DNA from: Blepharisma japonicum | Taxonomy: Eukaryota > Ciliophora > Heterotrichea > Heterotrichida > Blepharismidae | Assembly (NCBI GenBank): GCA_949751835.1 | Contig: CATKHK010000048.1 | Coordinates: 186,001 to 250,000, forward strand | Direction of reading: 5' to 3' | DNA: 64,000 nucleotides | Shown here: positions 46,115-56,118 of the stretch, in pieces | Layout: the number at the start of each line of letters is the position of its first letter | How positions within the stretch are numbered: position 1 is the first letter of the stretch | Made by a program: the position numbers and the translations under genes | The notes under the pieces: model-generated | What the model was told of the DNA's origin: nothing | The model's input: the letters and a program-made list of their open reading frames with translations, nothing else | Database searches by the model: none

Positions 46115-46540
46115 TTAAGCAACTGTCTTCTTCCTATCTCCTCTGTGTCCTATCTCATTCAATAAATTGATTGATGACTCTTTTCTTGGCACATAGAATT
46201 TAGCCACATCATCCAAAAGCCCACTTTCGTAACTCCTCGGCATATTTTGGCCAAGTTGGGCATAAATATATGGAAGATAACTAGACCTTTTATTATACCT
46301 CGGACTAAGAAGATAATCAGGACTAGGTGATGTCAAATTGCTGTCTGTAGGTGATGCTGCTTCTAATAGCTTACTACTTCTTGTAGTCTTAATTGCTGGT
46401 AAGCGCAGAGGCAGCGATCCTTTTGTGTGATTTTTTGTGTCTTCTGTAGTTGTGTAAGGTTTGTGGTTATTTCCAACCGTAATGGGAATACTTAAGTGAA
46501 ATGAACGTAAATGTTCGCCCAAGCGAGATTTGATACTCAT
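46115..46540 (-). CDS. Uncharacterized 141-residue basic protein
   Basis: No family was recognised. It is rich in Ser/Thr/Pro/Arg and apparently disordered (SSKLLEAASPTDSNLTSPSPDYLLSPRYNKRSSYLP), with no membrane segment. Repeated SP dipeptides could be sites for proline-directed kinases. The codon pattern is clean over 142 codons and the ATG follows an AT-rich leader, so it is likely a real gene. The short length limits any functional call. Confidence 0.55.
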   Translation of the reverse strand: MSIKSRLGEHLRSFHLSIPITVGNNHKPYTTTEDTKNHTKGSLPLRLPAIKTTRSSKLLEAASPTDSNLTSPSPDYLLSPRYNKRSSYLPYIYAQLGQNMPRSYESGLLDDVAKFYVPRKESSINLLNEIGHRGDRKKTVA

Positions 46541-46908
46541 GAATTTTATTTTTGTATATTAAAATTTATCATTGGTTAGGCCTGATAAAATGGATTATCG
46601 AAGACTCTCGAAAATCTATTTGAATAAAAATCTACACCTCTTATTGGCTATTATTTTATCAAAGCAGATATTTCTATAGATAATTTTTTTCTTAACTTCC
46701 TTATCAATTCTTCAATAAAAATATTTTTTGAAAATATTTATTACAAATGACGTTAGTTTCTTGTGGATAAATATTACCTATTTTTCGTTATTTTTAATAA
46801 TAAAATTAATTATTCTTTAAAATTAAATAAAACGCTTCTTGCATTTAATTAGATAAAACTATTTAATTTCCAATAAAATTGCAGCATTTAATAATAATAT
46901 AAATTAAT
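46541..46908. other. Spacer, no gene seen
   Basis: This is a 368-bp AT-rich stretch between two minus-strand genes, with long homopolymer-like runs. No open frame or RNA gene is recognised. Confidence 0.4.
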
Positions 46909-49036
46909 TTAATTGATTTCTGCAATTAAGTGCCTTTGCTCAAGGATCTTTCTATTCATATCATCTGCATGCTTAACCCGAATAAACCCTTGTATCCTCT
47001 GCAAGCATTGAGGACAATTTATGTCGCTTTCATCTTTACATTTTGTGCACACAAGATGCCCACATGGGTCAACAGCGACTGCATCTTCAGCAGTATTTGA
47101 GCAAATACAGCACGATAAATAAGCGTCAAATGCTGTGAACATATCTTTGATTTTATCCAGCACTTTGGCTATGTTTTCTTCTTTCAAGCACAATTCATCA
47201 AACTTCAATTGAAGATTTTTAAACTGCGGGCTGTTTATTTCAGCTTTGGCTTCATCTATTTGAATTTCAAGCTGAGTTATTTGTTGGGTTTTGTTTGATA
47301 GAAGATTTTTGTGGTATTCTTGGGTCTTTATAAGCTTATCGTTTTCTTCTTTAAACTTGGCTAAGTCAGTTTCTAGATGCTGGATGCGGGTTTGGCTTCG
47401 GGAGTCATCACCTGAAATGTTGAGCTTAGAGCTTTCTTTTTCTTTTAAGACTTGCGAAGATTTTAGTCTCAAAATCTCTTGGGAATGGACTGTATTAGTA
47501 TTTTTTTCATTATTTAATTCAATTTGTAATTCACGAATTTTTGATTCTAATTGGTACTCGCTATTTCTTACTTTTTCCTTTTCTCGTTCCATTTTATTAG
47601 CAGCTTCTCCAAGACTTTTTTCTAATTTTAAGTTTCTCTGCCTAAGCTCCTTATTTTCTTCTATCAATGTTTTTGTCCTATCTTTCCATTTTGCTGTTTT
47701 ACCAGCTTTTTTATCAATTACTTCATATTGGATTTCTTTTTGATGAGTTTGATCTTTTAATTGATTTAATTCAGCAGTTAATTCTTTTATTTTTGTATCC
47801 GAAATTTCGAGTTTTTCTTTCAATTGGTTGTTGGTTATTTCAAACTCTCTCAAGCTTTCAGTAATAAATTTCCTTTGGGTGTCGCTGCTTTTATATAGCT
47901 CTTCAAGTTCTCTTATTTCTGCTTCTTTATATTTGTACTCAGTAGATATATTTTGTATCAATTTTTCATATTTAAATGTTTCTATTTGTTGATTTTTTCT
48001 CATTTCTTCGACACTGAATACAATTTCTTTTCTTGCGAGTAATGCTCTGTCAAGTTTTTCTTCAGCTTCCTGCTTGTGTTTAGCCATAAGTGACATTTGG
48101 TCAGTTAATTTATAAATTTGATCTTGTAATGCTTCTGCTTTTTTTATCCAGTCACACCCAGAAGGTATTTCTATAGATCCTAAACCTAAACAGACCTCAA
48201 TTTGTGGAGTTTCAAAATTATTAAAAAATCCAATCATCTCTGTAAATTCAGAAAACTGTTTTTTATCAGTTTCTGTCTCATCTTCTATTAATTCAATTTT
48301 TTTGCTACCTTGATCATCATTATGCATCAAAATTATTGTTGGTTTTGCTTCTTCTAATTCCTGGATCTTCTTATTTGCTTCTAATATATCTTTTTTAAAA
48401 AACTCCCCTTTAATTTGAAGCTGGACTATTTCATTCTCATACCTCTGCTTTTCATCTTTTAACACTTTTTCCAAGCCTTTTATTTTATTTTCAAGATCTT
48501 CATTTTGACTATATAAATTATTAATTTCACCGGTATACTCCAAATTCCTATTGGAAAATTACCTTATTTTCGAGCTCTTTCTTGATATTAACTAGTTCAA
48601 TTTTCAAGTTTTCATAGTCATTATTTTCTTCTGACACTACAATTCCTTCAGCTTTTTTTTTAGCTTTATATTCCTCAAAGTTTTTCCTTATAACTAAATT
48701 TTCATTCAACAAATCGAGGTTTTTTTCTTTTAATTCCTGAGTCTTGCTTTTTTCTTCCTTATACACTTTGACTAAATTTTCAAAATGCGTGGCTAAGGAA
48801 TCAAGGGCGATATTTCTTTCTTCTAGATCTTTGCGCTGGCTTTCAATTTTTACTTCAAGCTCTTTTACAAAAGCACGATCTGTTGCTGCGGGTGAGAGGT
48901 CTGGAGCTGTAGTTGAATGGAAAAAACATTTACTATGGTGAGTGCAGGTGGCTATTTTATTGAGCTTTGGAAGTGATTGAGAATAAGAAGTCTTTTTAGG
49001 AGTCTTTAGAGGCTTGGGCTTATATAAAATATTCAT
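46909..49036 (-). CDS. Long coiled-coil protein with C-terminal RING finger
   Basis: The protein (about 700 residues) begins MNILYKPKPLKTPKK, has a nearly continuous coiled coil from about residue 70 to 610, and ends in a RING-type finger (CCICSNTAEDAV...CGHLVCTKC...CPQC). It is probably an E3 ubiquitin ligase or a scaffold. The two halves lie in different frames: a canonical 15-nt intron GTAATTTTCCAATAG (48548-48562) sits at the junction, but the phase requires removal of 16 (or 25) nt. The second half therefore begins near NLEYTGEINNLYSQ. The first ATG of the longer frame (49090) is less likely because that leader is AT-rich. Confidence 0.78.
48548..48562 (-). other. Intron with unresolved one-base phase problem
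   Basis: The minus-strand sequence GTAATTTTCCAATAG is a textbook 15-mer, but splicing it leaves the downstream frame wrong by one base. Either the intron is longer (a 25-nt GT-AG intron ending after GAATTTGGAG restores the frame) or one base is miscalled in the flank (GAATTTGG). Confidence 0.5.
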
Positions 49037-49223
49037 GCGAATTATAATGAAATTCGAAATATGATAAAATATGATTGAAAAATGGCTCATTCCACAATAA
49101 AAGAGTTTTCCATATAATTTATAGTTCTGCTGTCAAATTTATTTAATAAATAAATCTACGATTATCTATATTAAAGGTACTCAATAAAGCAAGCATATTT
49201 AAAATTATCGATAGTATGTGTTT

Positions 49224-50742
49224 CTAGGTTGAATCATTATTCAGCTGCATATGAAGTTGAAAGATTGCACTGAGAAAATCTTTCGAACTCATTTCTTTGC
49301 ACTTTAACCTAGACTCGCTATGATCATTCGGCGGACTTTTATCTTCCCTCAGCCGAAACTCCTTAGAAGGTGTTTCCCTTGCAGTTTTTTGCCTCTGCAG
49401 ATATTTTTCCACTCCTTTAAAACCTTTTAGATTTACTTCATCAAACTGTGCATTACCATGGATTTTTGGTGAAAAAGTGCACTCTTTTAGATCATACTCT
49501 ATGCTCTCATCTCTTTTCCTCTGCAATTCATCATCTTTTACCTTAGCCCATCCATTTAATTTGCTAATAAATTTTTCTTGTTCTACTTTTGTTCTCTTTG
49601 GGCTATGGTCATCAAATAAAATTTTCTCGTCAAGGAAGCTTGTGGTTATGATTTTATCTTCTTTATGATGTCTCATCTCATATAAAGCTTCTCATCTTTC
49701 AGTTTTAGAAGCAGTAGAGTTATCTTTTAATCGCTGAGCAAGCCTTGATGAATTTAAATCAATATTTGGGTTGAATGTGCATTCCTTATCATCAAATGAA
49801 ATGTCGAGTCTTGGGATTTTAGTCAATCTGGAGCTAGAAGGTTCAAGTTTAGATGCAATTACTTGGCTTTTTTTCGATATATTAGGCTTGAAAGGGAATT
49901 CTTTTATAGGTGTTGACTCACGAGATTTTGTATGCCGGATAGGGGAAACTTTACGTGCAGCTGTCGGCGTTTGTGATCTATAATATTTTTCTTCTTTTAC
50001 TACAGGTATTTGTTTACTTAATAATTGATGTTTTTGCTCAATATTTTTTTCCGAAATATTTGTATTTTTTACGCTATGAGCTGTATAAGATGTGTTGATT
50101 TTTGGGCTTGAAACACTCTTCATGTCCAAATAACTCAAGACTTGTTTTGCTTTCAGCACTTTGCTTGATTTTGTTGCACTATTATACAATCTCTGTCCAA
50201 CGTCTCCTTTCCTATTAGAGCTTTGCAAAATTTTTTGAGATCCTTTGCAAGGTTTAGGACTTTTGATTAGGCTATTTTCATGCTCAGTTTGCTCTATAAT
50301 TCTCTTGTTTTGTTTTTGTTCATAAACTTTACTTAAATTATGTAAATACTCATTTCTACCTGTGTTTTTGGTTTTTTCAGGATGCTGTAGAAATCTTTCT
50401 TCTTCCAATTTCTTTTGCTCTTCATTTGCTTTGCGTTTTGTTTCTTTATTTTGAGAATAAGTGATTCCAGCTTTGATGAGCCTGTCTTCTACGCTTTCTA
50501 GTGAAATATTACCTTTCATTGGGATAGGAAAATGATTGACTGAGCGGGCTTAAATTGTCACCTTGCTTTTGTTGATTTAAATTTTTGGTGCTTTCTTTAG
50601 GACTTTTGTATTGGAGCATATCTTCGATTTTGGACCTTTTTAGCGGTGCTTTTTGTGTTTTTGGTGTCATTTCAGCTAAATTCATCTCTTCAAGCCATTG
50701 TTTCAGCTGATTTGTGACATCGTTAGAGAGATTGGACAACAT
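49224..50742 (-). CDS. Protist protein with repeated ECTF(N/S)P motif, coiled-coil
   Basis: Two exons give about 500 residues. The N-terminal segment is MLSNLSNDVTNQLKQW. The main part has VEDRLIKAGITYSQNKETKRK (coiled coil) and two copies of the motif DKECTFNPNID / LKECTFSPKIH, which is widespread in uncharacterized ciliate and trypanosomatid proteins. The TGA at 49674-49676 is Trp. The exon junction at 50494-50512 needs removal of 16 or 19 nt; a 19-mer with GT-AG ends (GTAATATTTCACTAGAAAG) restores the frame cleanly as NESVEDRL. It is probably cytoskeletal; the function is unknown. Confidence 0.75.
50498..50512 (-). other. Intron with unresolved phase (15-mer inside a 19-mer)
   Basis: GTAATATTTCACTAG on the minus strand looks like a normal 15-nt intron, but joining there leaves the second exon out of frame. 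Extending the 3' splice site by AAAG (50494-50512, 19 nt) fixes the frame with GT-AG ends. The alternative is a one-base error in the AAAG run. Confidence 0.5.
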
Positions 50743-50978
50743 ATTTAATATTGAATGCTATTTTAGCTTTCATAAATAAAATAAAGTGTTTTCCTGATAA
50801 AAGCTGCTTATTTAGTTATTATTATGTTCATTTTCATAAATTAAATCTATATAAAAACTCTTTTCATAGAGATAAAATTTTGTATTTATCTTAAATTATT
50901 TACTACTAGGCATTAAAATATTAATAATGCATACTTATATATACCTCAATTTTTATAAAAAACTAAAGTTCTTTTATA

Positions 50979-53216
50979 ATGGCTTCCCAACAATTTACAA
51001 AATATCTCTTTGATTCCCCATCTGTGCTCAGTGGGGAAGAGCCAGAACTAAAACGCTCAGACTTCACCTTTGAAAAGAAGCTCGGAGAAGGTGCATTTGG
51101 CCAAGTATGAATTGTATGTCATAAAATTTCTAAAGCGATCTATGCTCTTAAGCAAGTTCCTAAAGAAAAAGTTCTCAAAATGTTAAGCCAGTTCAAGCGA
51201 GAAGTATACATTATGTATAACCTAAACCATCCTCATATAATAAAGCTTTACAATCATTTTGAAGATGAAAAATACTTCTACCTCATCATGGAATGCTCGG
51301 ACGGAGGAAATCTTTTCCATCGCTTACAAAAACAGAGGCAATTTATTGAGGTTGAAGCTGCACAATATTTTAGAGAAATTGTACTTGCTGTGGAGTATTT
51401 GCACTCACATGTCCCAGCTATTATTCATAGAGATATTAAGCCTGAGAATATTTTATTAGATTCACAGAATCGTGTTAAGTTAACTGACTTTGGATGGTCA
51501 AATTATTATAGCAAAGAAGAGCTTGAACCGAGGAAAACAGTATGCGGGACATTGGAATATTTGCCACCCGAAATGATTGAAGAAAAAGATCACAACACTT
51601 CTGTTGATATTTGGTGTTTAGGGGTACTTCTATATGAAATGCTAGTCGGATTTACTCCTTTCAAGTCACAATCCAAAAGAAATCTACTCGTAAATATAGC
51701 AAGAAATAAGCCAAAATTCCCTTTAAGTTTTCCTCCCCTTGCGCGAGATTTGATATGCAGAATGCTTTCAAAAAACCCAAATGACCGCCCAAGTATTACT
51801 GAAGTAAAAGAAGACAGATGGCTTAAAGAACTTCCAGCCCTCAAAGAAACTACATCACAGATGCTATCCCCAATCCCTCTTCCACAATATCATGGTAAAT
51901 TTTAATCAGAAAGCATTCCAGTCGAGTTCAAATGCTACAAAGTAATCAGTGAAGTCGCCAAAGAAGAGCCAAAGCCTACAAAAGAAGAAAAAACCCCAAA
52001 AAATAATAGGTCTCCTTCAGGCTCTGAATCTGATGATCTCGATTTATCTTACAGCTCAGATGGCTCAGAAAAGAATTCTGATGTGCTCAGCAACGAGTTT
52101 TTAGATGACATTGTATGCAAAGAAAGCATTAAACAAATGAAGGACATTATTGAAGAAAGGAAAACTGTGATCAGAATCCAAAAAAGTACCATTGGAGACA
52201 TTGATAAAAACCTTAAAGAAGCAAATGAAGACCACGAAAAGCTTGAAGTCAAAGTGAAAGAAAAAAATGATGAGTTATTAGCATTGCAAAGTAAGGAAAG
52301 ACAGCTAATTAATCAAATTGCAGATATTGATGTGCAAATGCAGACTTGCCAGCATAATGTTGAAGATTCTGAGTTAATTGAGAAGATTCATACATATCAA
52401 AAACTACTTATAGAGAAATCATCAGAAACAAGTATTTATTTGAAAAAGAGAGAAGGAATTAAAGAAAAGCTTAGGGATATTGAAAGACTTCTTAACGAAA
52501 AAGAAATTGAATTCAGCAGAGCTAACTCCCAGCTTTTAGAGGCTAAAAAAGACTTAAAAGGCTCAAATAGAAACATGCAAATACAATTTACTGATCTAAC
52601 CCTCAACGCAGATATCCTGAAATCTCGCATTGATAATTTCGACCACTTTTGTAAAGCACTCGATCCTGACGAATTCGCAGTTGCAAGAGACATTCAAAAT
52701 TTCATCAGAGACAAAAAGGACGAAATTCCTGAGCTTAAAGAAAGAGAGATTTTATCAAAAATAAAATCAAGAGAAGAAATAATAACAAAAATAGAACAAG
52801 AAATAATAGAGCAGAAAATTGAACATGAAGACAAAAAATCAGAATTATTCCAGCAATATAGAAAGAAAAAAGAAGATACAATTAACAATTGCAAGTTTTT
52901 AAATGAAAAAATGTCTATTGAAATACAAGACCAAATCAATTTAGAAAGAGAAAATTTGAGTAAAAAATTAAAAATGGCAAGAGAAGAAGAGCATATGTAT
53001 CCGACTAGCCAAGAAGATATAGAAAATATGAAGAAAAAGCTGCAGTATTTAAAAAATATAAAAACCCAAACAATTTCTAAGATATCTAGAATGAGAGAGT
53101 CAAGATTTGAAGCCAAAGAAAAGATTAGGAATATTAATAAAAGCATTGAAGATTCCCTTGATGAGCTGAATACACTTAAAATAAGTTATATGATGAAGAT
53201 TGAAGGGTTTGAGTAA
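50979..53216 (+). CDS. Aurora-like Ser/Thr kinase with long C-terminal coiled coil
   Basis: The 740-residue protein (intron 51895-51909, 15 nt) has a kinase domain (about 29-290): LGEGAFGQVWIV (Trp is TGA at 51108-51110), Lys in YALKQV, HRDIKPEN and DFGWSN. DFGWS plus the activation segment KTVCGTLEYLPPEMIEEK closely match Aurora kinases. Aurora enzymes normally end soon after the kinase core. Here a Ser/Glu-rich linker (PTKEEKTPKNN, SESDDLDLSYSS) is followed by about 350 residues of coiled coil. The splice at 51895 replaces an immediate TAA and restores the tail, so the fusion depends on that intron being spliced; the downstream coiled-coil frame is intact and in phase. Confidence 0.85.
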
Positions 53217-53270
53217 AATTATTTACAAGCCAAATCATAAAATAATTCTAATTAAATAAAAAATATCTTC

Positions 53271-54521
53271 TTAATATGAGTGAATTTTTGCTCCAGGGAG
53301 AACAGCAGACTGTAGATAAATTCTATAATACTCGCCTTTTGTTGAAAAAATAATAGAGAGAAACAGAAAAGTCGCCATCTGCATAAATAGTGTTCCCCCA
53401 ATAATAAATTTCCCTCTTATATATAATGCAAAGAATTTACTTGCTATAACTAAAATTGGCATTGACATAAAGTACACACTTGAAGCTACAGTAAATTTGT
53501 ATATGAATTGGATGCTCTTTTGTGCTTTTGTCAGAGAAAATAAATATTTGGCGTTGTAGAGGAACCACCCAAACATGCAGAATCTCAATATAATTAAAGC
53601 TACTCCTGCTATTCCTTCATATTCGCTAAATTTATAAGAAGAATCATCACTGATTTTTCCAAGCCCTAGTACTACTAAATGTAAAAATGTGACTATTAGT
53701 ATAATTGGTATATAAATATCTGCGTTAGGAAAGTCACTATATTGTATAGTCCATCCCTCTGCTATTATAATAAGTAAACATGTAATTGTTAACTGTGATA
53801 CCAAAATTAGGGCCTGTTCAATGAAATCAAGAGCTCCTAGGCCTCTTCCATTTGATTCATAAATTGTGAGATTAAAATAAGAAACAATCATTGATAAAAA
53901 TTGAAAGAAAATTGCAATATTCAGCCATACCATAGTGAGCTGCACCTCTTCTTCTTTCCTGAAATATTTGATTAGTTTTCAAATATTTGCCCCTAGACCT
54001 AGCAAAAAAATGACAGCCAAAACCAAATACATACTTTTCAGGCCCATTTGTTCGACTGAAAGATGATTTTTCCCTTCATTTCTCATTGTAATTTCTACTT
54101 TTACTCTTGCATGGTCATTTAATAAATTACTGCAATCAGAAATCACAAAATACCAGACATGAGGTCTAATTGATTGAGATAATTCGCCTACAATGTCTCC
54201 TGAAAATTGCCCATCAAGTGGCAATGCTAAATCATATGTTAATTTTGCTCTTTTGTTTTTTTCTGTGCATGAGAGCGAAGAAAGGTCTTGCTCCCATTCT
54301 TCATCTAAAAATATAGAGAATTGCAAGTTGTGCTTTTTGCCTTCGAATTCCTTGGTAACTCGTAATAATCTAGCTTTCATGGAAAAATCTCCAACTCCAA
54401 TATCCATTCCAAACTTCGACACGTATTGCCAATTATTATTTCTCGTCATTGTCAATGTTGTTCGTATGTATTTTCCTTGTGCCAGCACAAACAATATGAA
54501 CAATAAGATTTGGACTTTCAT
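53271..54521 (-). CDS. GPR180/TMEM145-type seven-pass receptor (GOST family)
   Basis: The 416-residue protein has a signal peptide (MKVQILLFILFVLAQG), an ectodomain beginning KYIRTTLTMTRNNNWQYVSKFG and containing SIRPHVWYFVISDCSN, then seven membrane helices. The ectodomain start and the WYFVISDC segment match GPR180/TMEM145, with the first helix MYLVLAVIFLLGLGANI. The TGA at 53979-53981 is Trp (ANIWKLIKYF). The GOST family includes trafficking-related receptors of the secretory pathway. No G-protein motif is visible. Length matches family members (about 420-490 aa). Confidence 0.8.
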
Positions 54522-54703
54522 ATTGCTTTTATACTAATCCATACTTTTTTTAATAATTGTTTTCCAATATCAACCGAAATTATATAGAAATTATTGTGTT
54601 GGTTAGCTCTATATTTTATTAAAATTTACGAAATAGTTGCGAATATAAAGCAAATTAATGAGAAAAAAATAATGGATTATTATTTTAAAAAACAAGGATT
54701 TAA

Positions 54704-56092
54704 ATGGGTTGTTGTAATTCCTATCCACTTAGTAACTTTTCTAGGAGATATAGGAAAATATCTTCTGAAGATCAGTTTCTAATAAGCTACACCGACTCTA
54801 TAGCTTTCTCAAGTTTTGATTTTCATGAGCTTTATGTCAAACTGGCAAAGTTCTCTGAGGTGAAAATAAATCAAGAGGACTTGGAAAGCTTTTTTACGGA
54901 TGCTAACATAGGACCATCATTGTTAAAAATTAACTCATCAACGTCAGCCATTTTACAGAAAATATGCAAAAATAGCCTCTATGATTTGAAGAGCCTGAAG
55001 CTAACTGTAATTTTACTCGGAAAAGGAAATTACTACGATAAATGCTTAAAGATCTTTGAAGTATATGATTTATGCCTTAAATCATCATACTTAGATAAAA
55101 GAAACTTACTCCTAATTCTATATGATTTAGTGAGTATAATCGAGATGATAATTCCAGAAAGAAGTTTAGATGATTCTCCAGACATTGTGAAATCATGCAT
55201 AAAGGATTATTGCGAAAGATTTCTTGATGAAAAACTAAGAGTTTTCGACAAAATTCTAAAACTTGTTTTTAAGCACGAAAAAGAAATTCTCTGTGTACAG
55301 TTTCTCAAAATGCTAGAAATCAATCACTCTTTGTGCTCTTTATTCAATGCGAATAGTCTTCGTCTTTTGCTGATCGATGAAGTGATTTCACATGAAACAA
55401 GTACCTTATTCCAAGAAATGTATCCAAAAATAGACAATAGCCCAGTACAACAAAGATCATTTAGACCAGCATTTAACAATTGTAGAATTGAAGGAAAGGT
55501 CTTTCCCAATCAAATTAAAAATTATTCAATTCAAGTCCAAAATCCGGTCTCAAACCCAAAAAGTATTTTCGAAACGGATTGGGAAAAAAAAAGTATTGAA
55601 GTTCCAAAAATTAATTTAATCCTGCCTGAGACTAAACCAGTGATTATGTCTGATTGTGAAAGAGATAGCACCGAATCTATGTCTAGCGAAACCTGTGATA
55701 TGAATTCGAGCTTTTTAGGCTTACCTTTAAGTAAATCAAGAGAAAGATCATCTTCATCTTCAGAAGATTTGGCAGATTTGCAATTAATTCCACAGATTAA
55801 AAGAAAAGGAGGAATTCTTAAGCGTAGTTCTACTGATAAAGCAAAAAGTAAGAAAAAATCATCCAAAAAATCTGTTTCATTTTCAATAGAAAGCATAGGC
55901 AATAAAAAGCAATCTGCTTTAGAGCCAATTATATTAAGAGTGAACTTAGGCAAAAATAAGTTTGAAAATGTTCAACTAAAACCTGGAGAAAATCCATCAG
56001 TAGCCGCTTCAGCGTTTGCAATAAAAAACCGACTCTCAAAATACGAAAGAGAAGAATTAGCCAAAAGTCTGAGATCTTTAATAGAAGATTAA
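54704..56092 (+). CDS. Dual-acylated protein with SILK and RVxF-type PP1 motifs
   Basis: The 462-residue protein starts MGCCNS, a strong signal for N-myristoylation plus palmitoylation, so it is likely tethered to membrane. The N-terminal 230 residues are helical and recall EF-hand-like calcium-binding proteins in outline (FDFHELYVKLAKFSE, KCLKIFEVYDL), but no canonical EF loop is evident. The C-terminal half is Ser-rich and disordered, with GILKR at 370-374 and KSVSF at 389-393. These are the SILK-type and RVxF-type docking motifs used by regulators of protein phosphatase 1, in the usual order with a 15-residue gap between them. A role in targeting PP1 to membrane is inference. Confidence 0.7.
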   Translation: MGCCNSYPLSNFSRRYRKISSEDQFLISYTDSIAFSSFDFHELYVKLAKFSEVKINQEDLESFFTDANIGPSLLKINSSTSAILQKICKNSLYDLKSLKLTVILLGKGNYYDKCLKIFEVYDLCLKSSYLDKRNLLLILYDLVSIIEMIIPERSLDDSPDIVKSCIKDYCERFLDEKLRVFDKILKLVFKHEKEILCVQFLKMLEINHSLCSLFNANSLRLLLIDEVISHETSTLFQEMYPKIDNSPVQQRSFRPAFNNCRIEGKVFPNQIKNYSIQVQNPVSNPKSIFETDWEKKSIEVPKINLILPETKPVIMSDCERDSTESMSSETCDMNSSFLGLPLSKSRERSSSSSEDLADLQLIPQIKRKGGILKRSSTDKAKSKKKSSKKSVSFSIESIGNKKQSALEPIILRVNLGKNKFENVQLKPGENPSVAASAFAIKNRLSKYEREELAKSLRSLIED

Positions 56093-56118
56093 TTGTTGCT
56101 ATCATAATTTATTTATAT

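Noticed and set aside
48562-48620. Alternative two-intron splice in the RING gene using GTTAATATCAAGAAAG (16 nt) plus the 15-mer
   Set aside because: It gives a frame, but replaces a good coiled-coil heptad pattern with SSKIR and uses an atypical GTT...AAG intron.
52083-53216. Coiled-coil gene separate from the upstream kinase
   Set aside because: The 15-nt intron at 51895 joins them in one frame and there is no independent start with a spacer.
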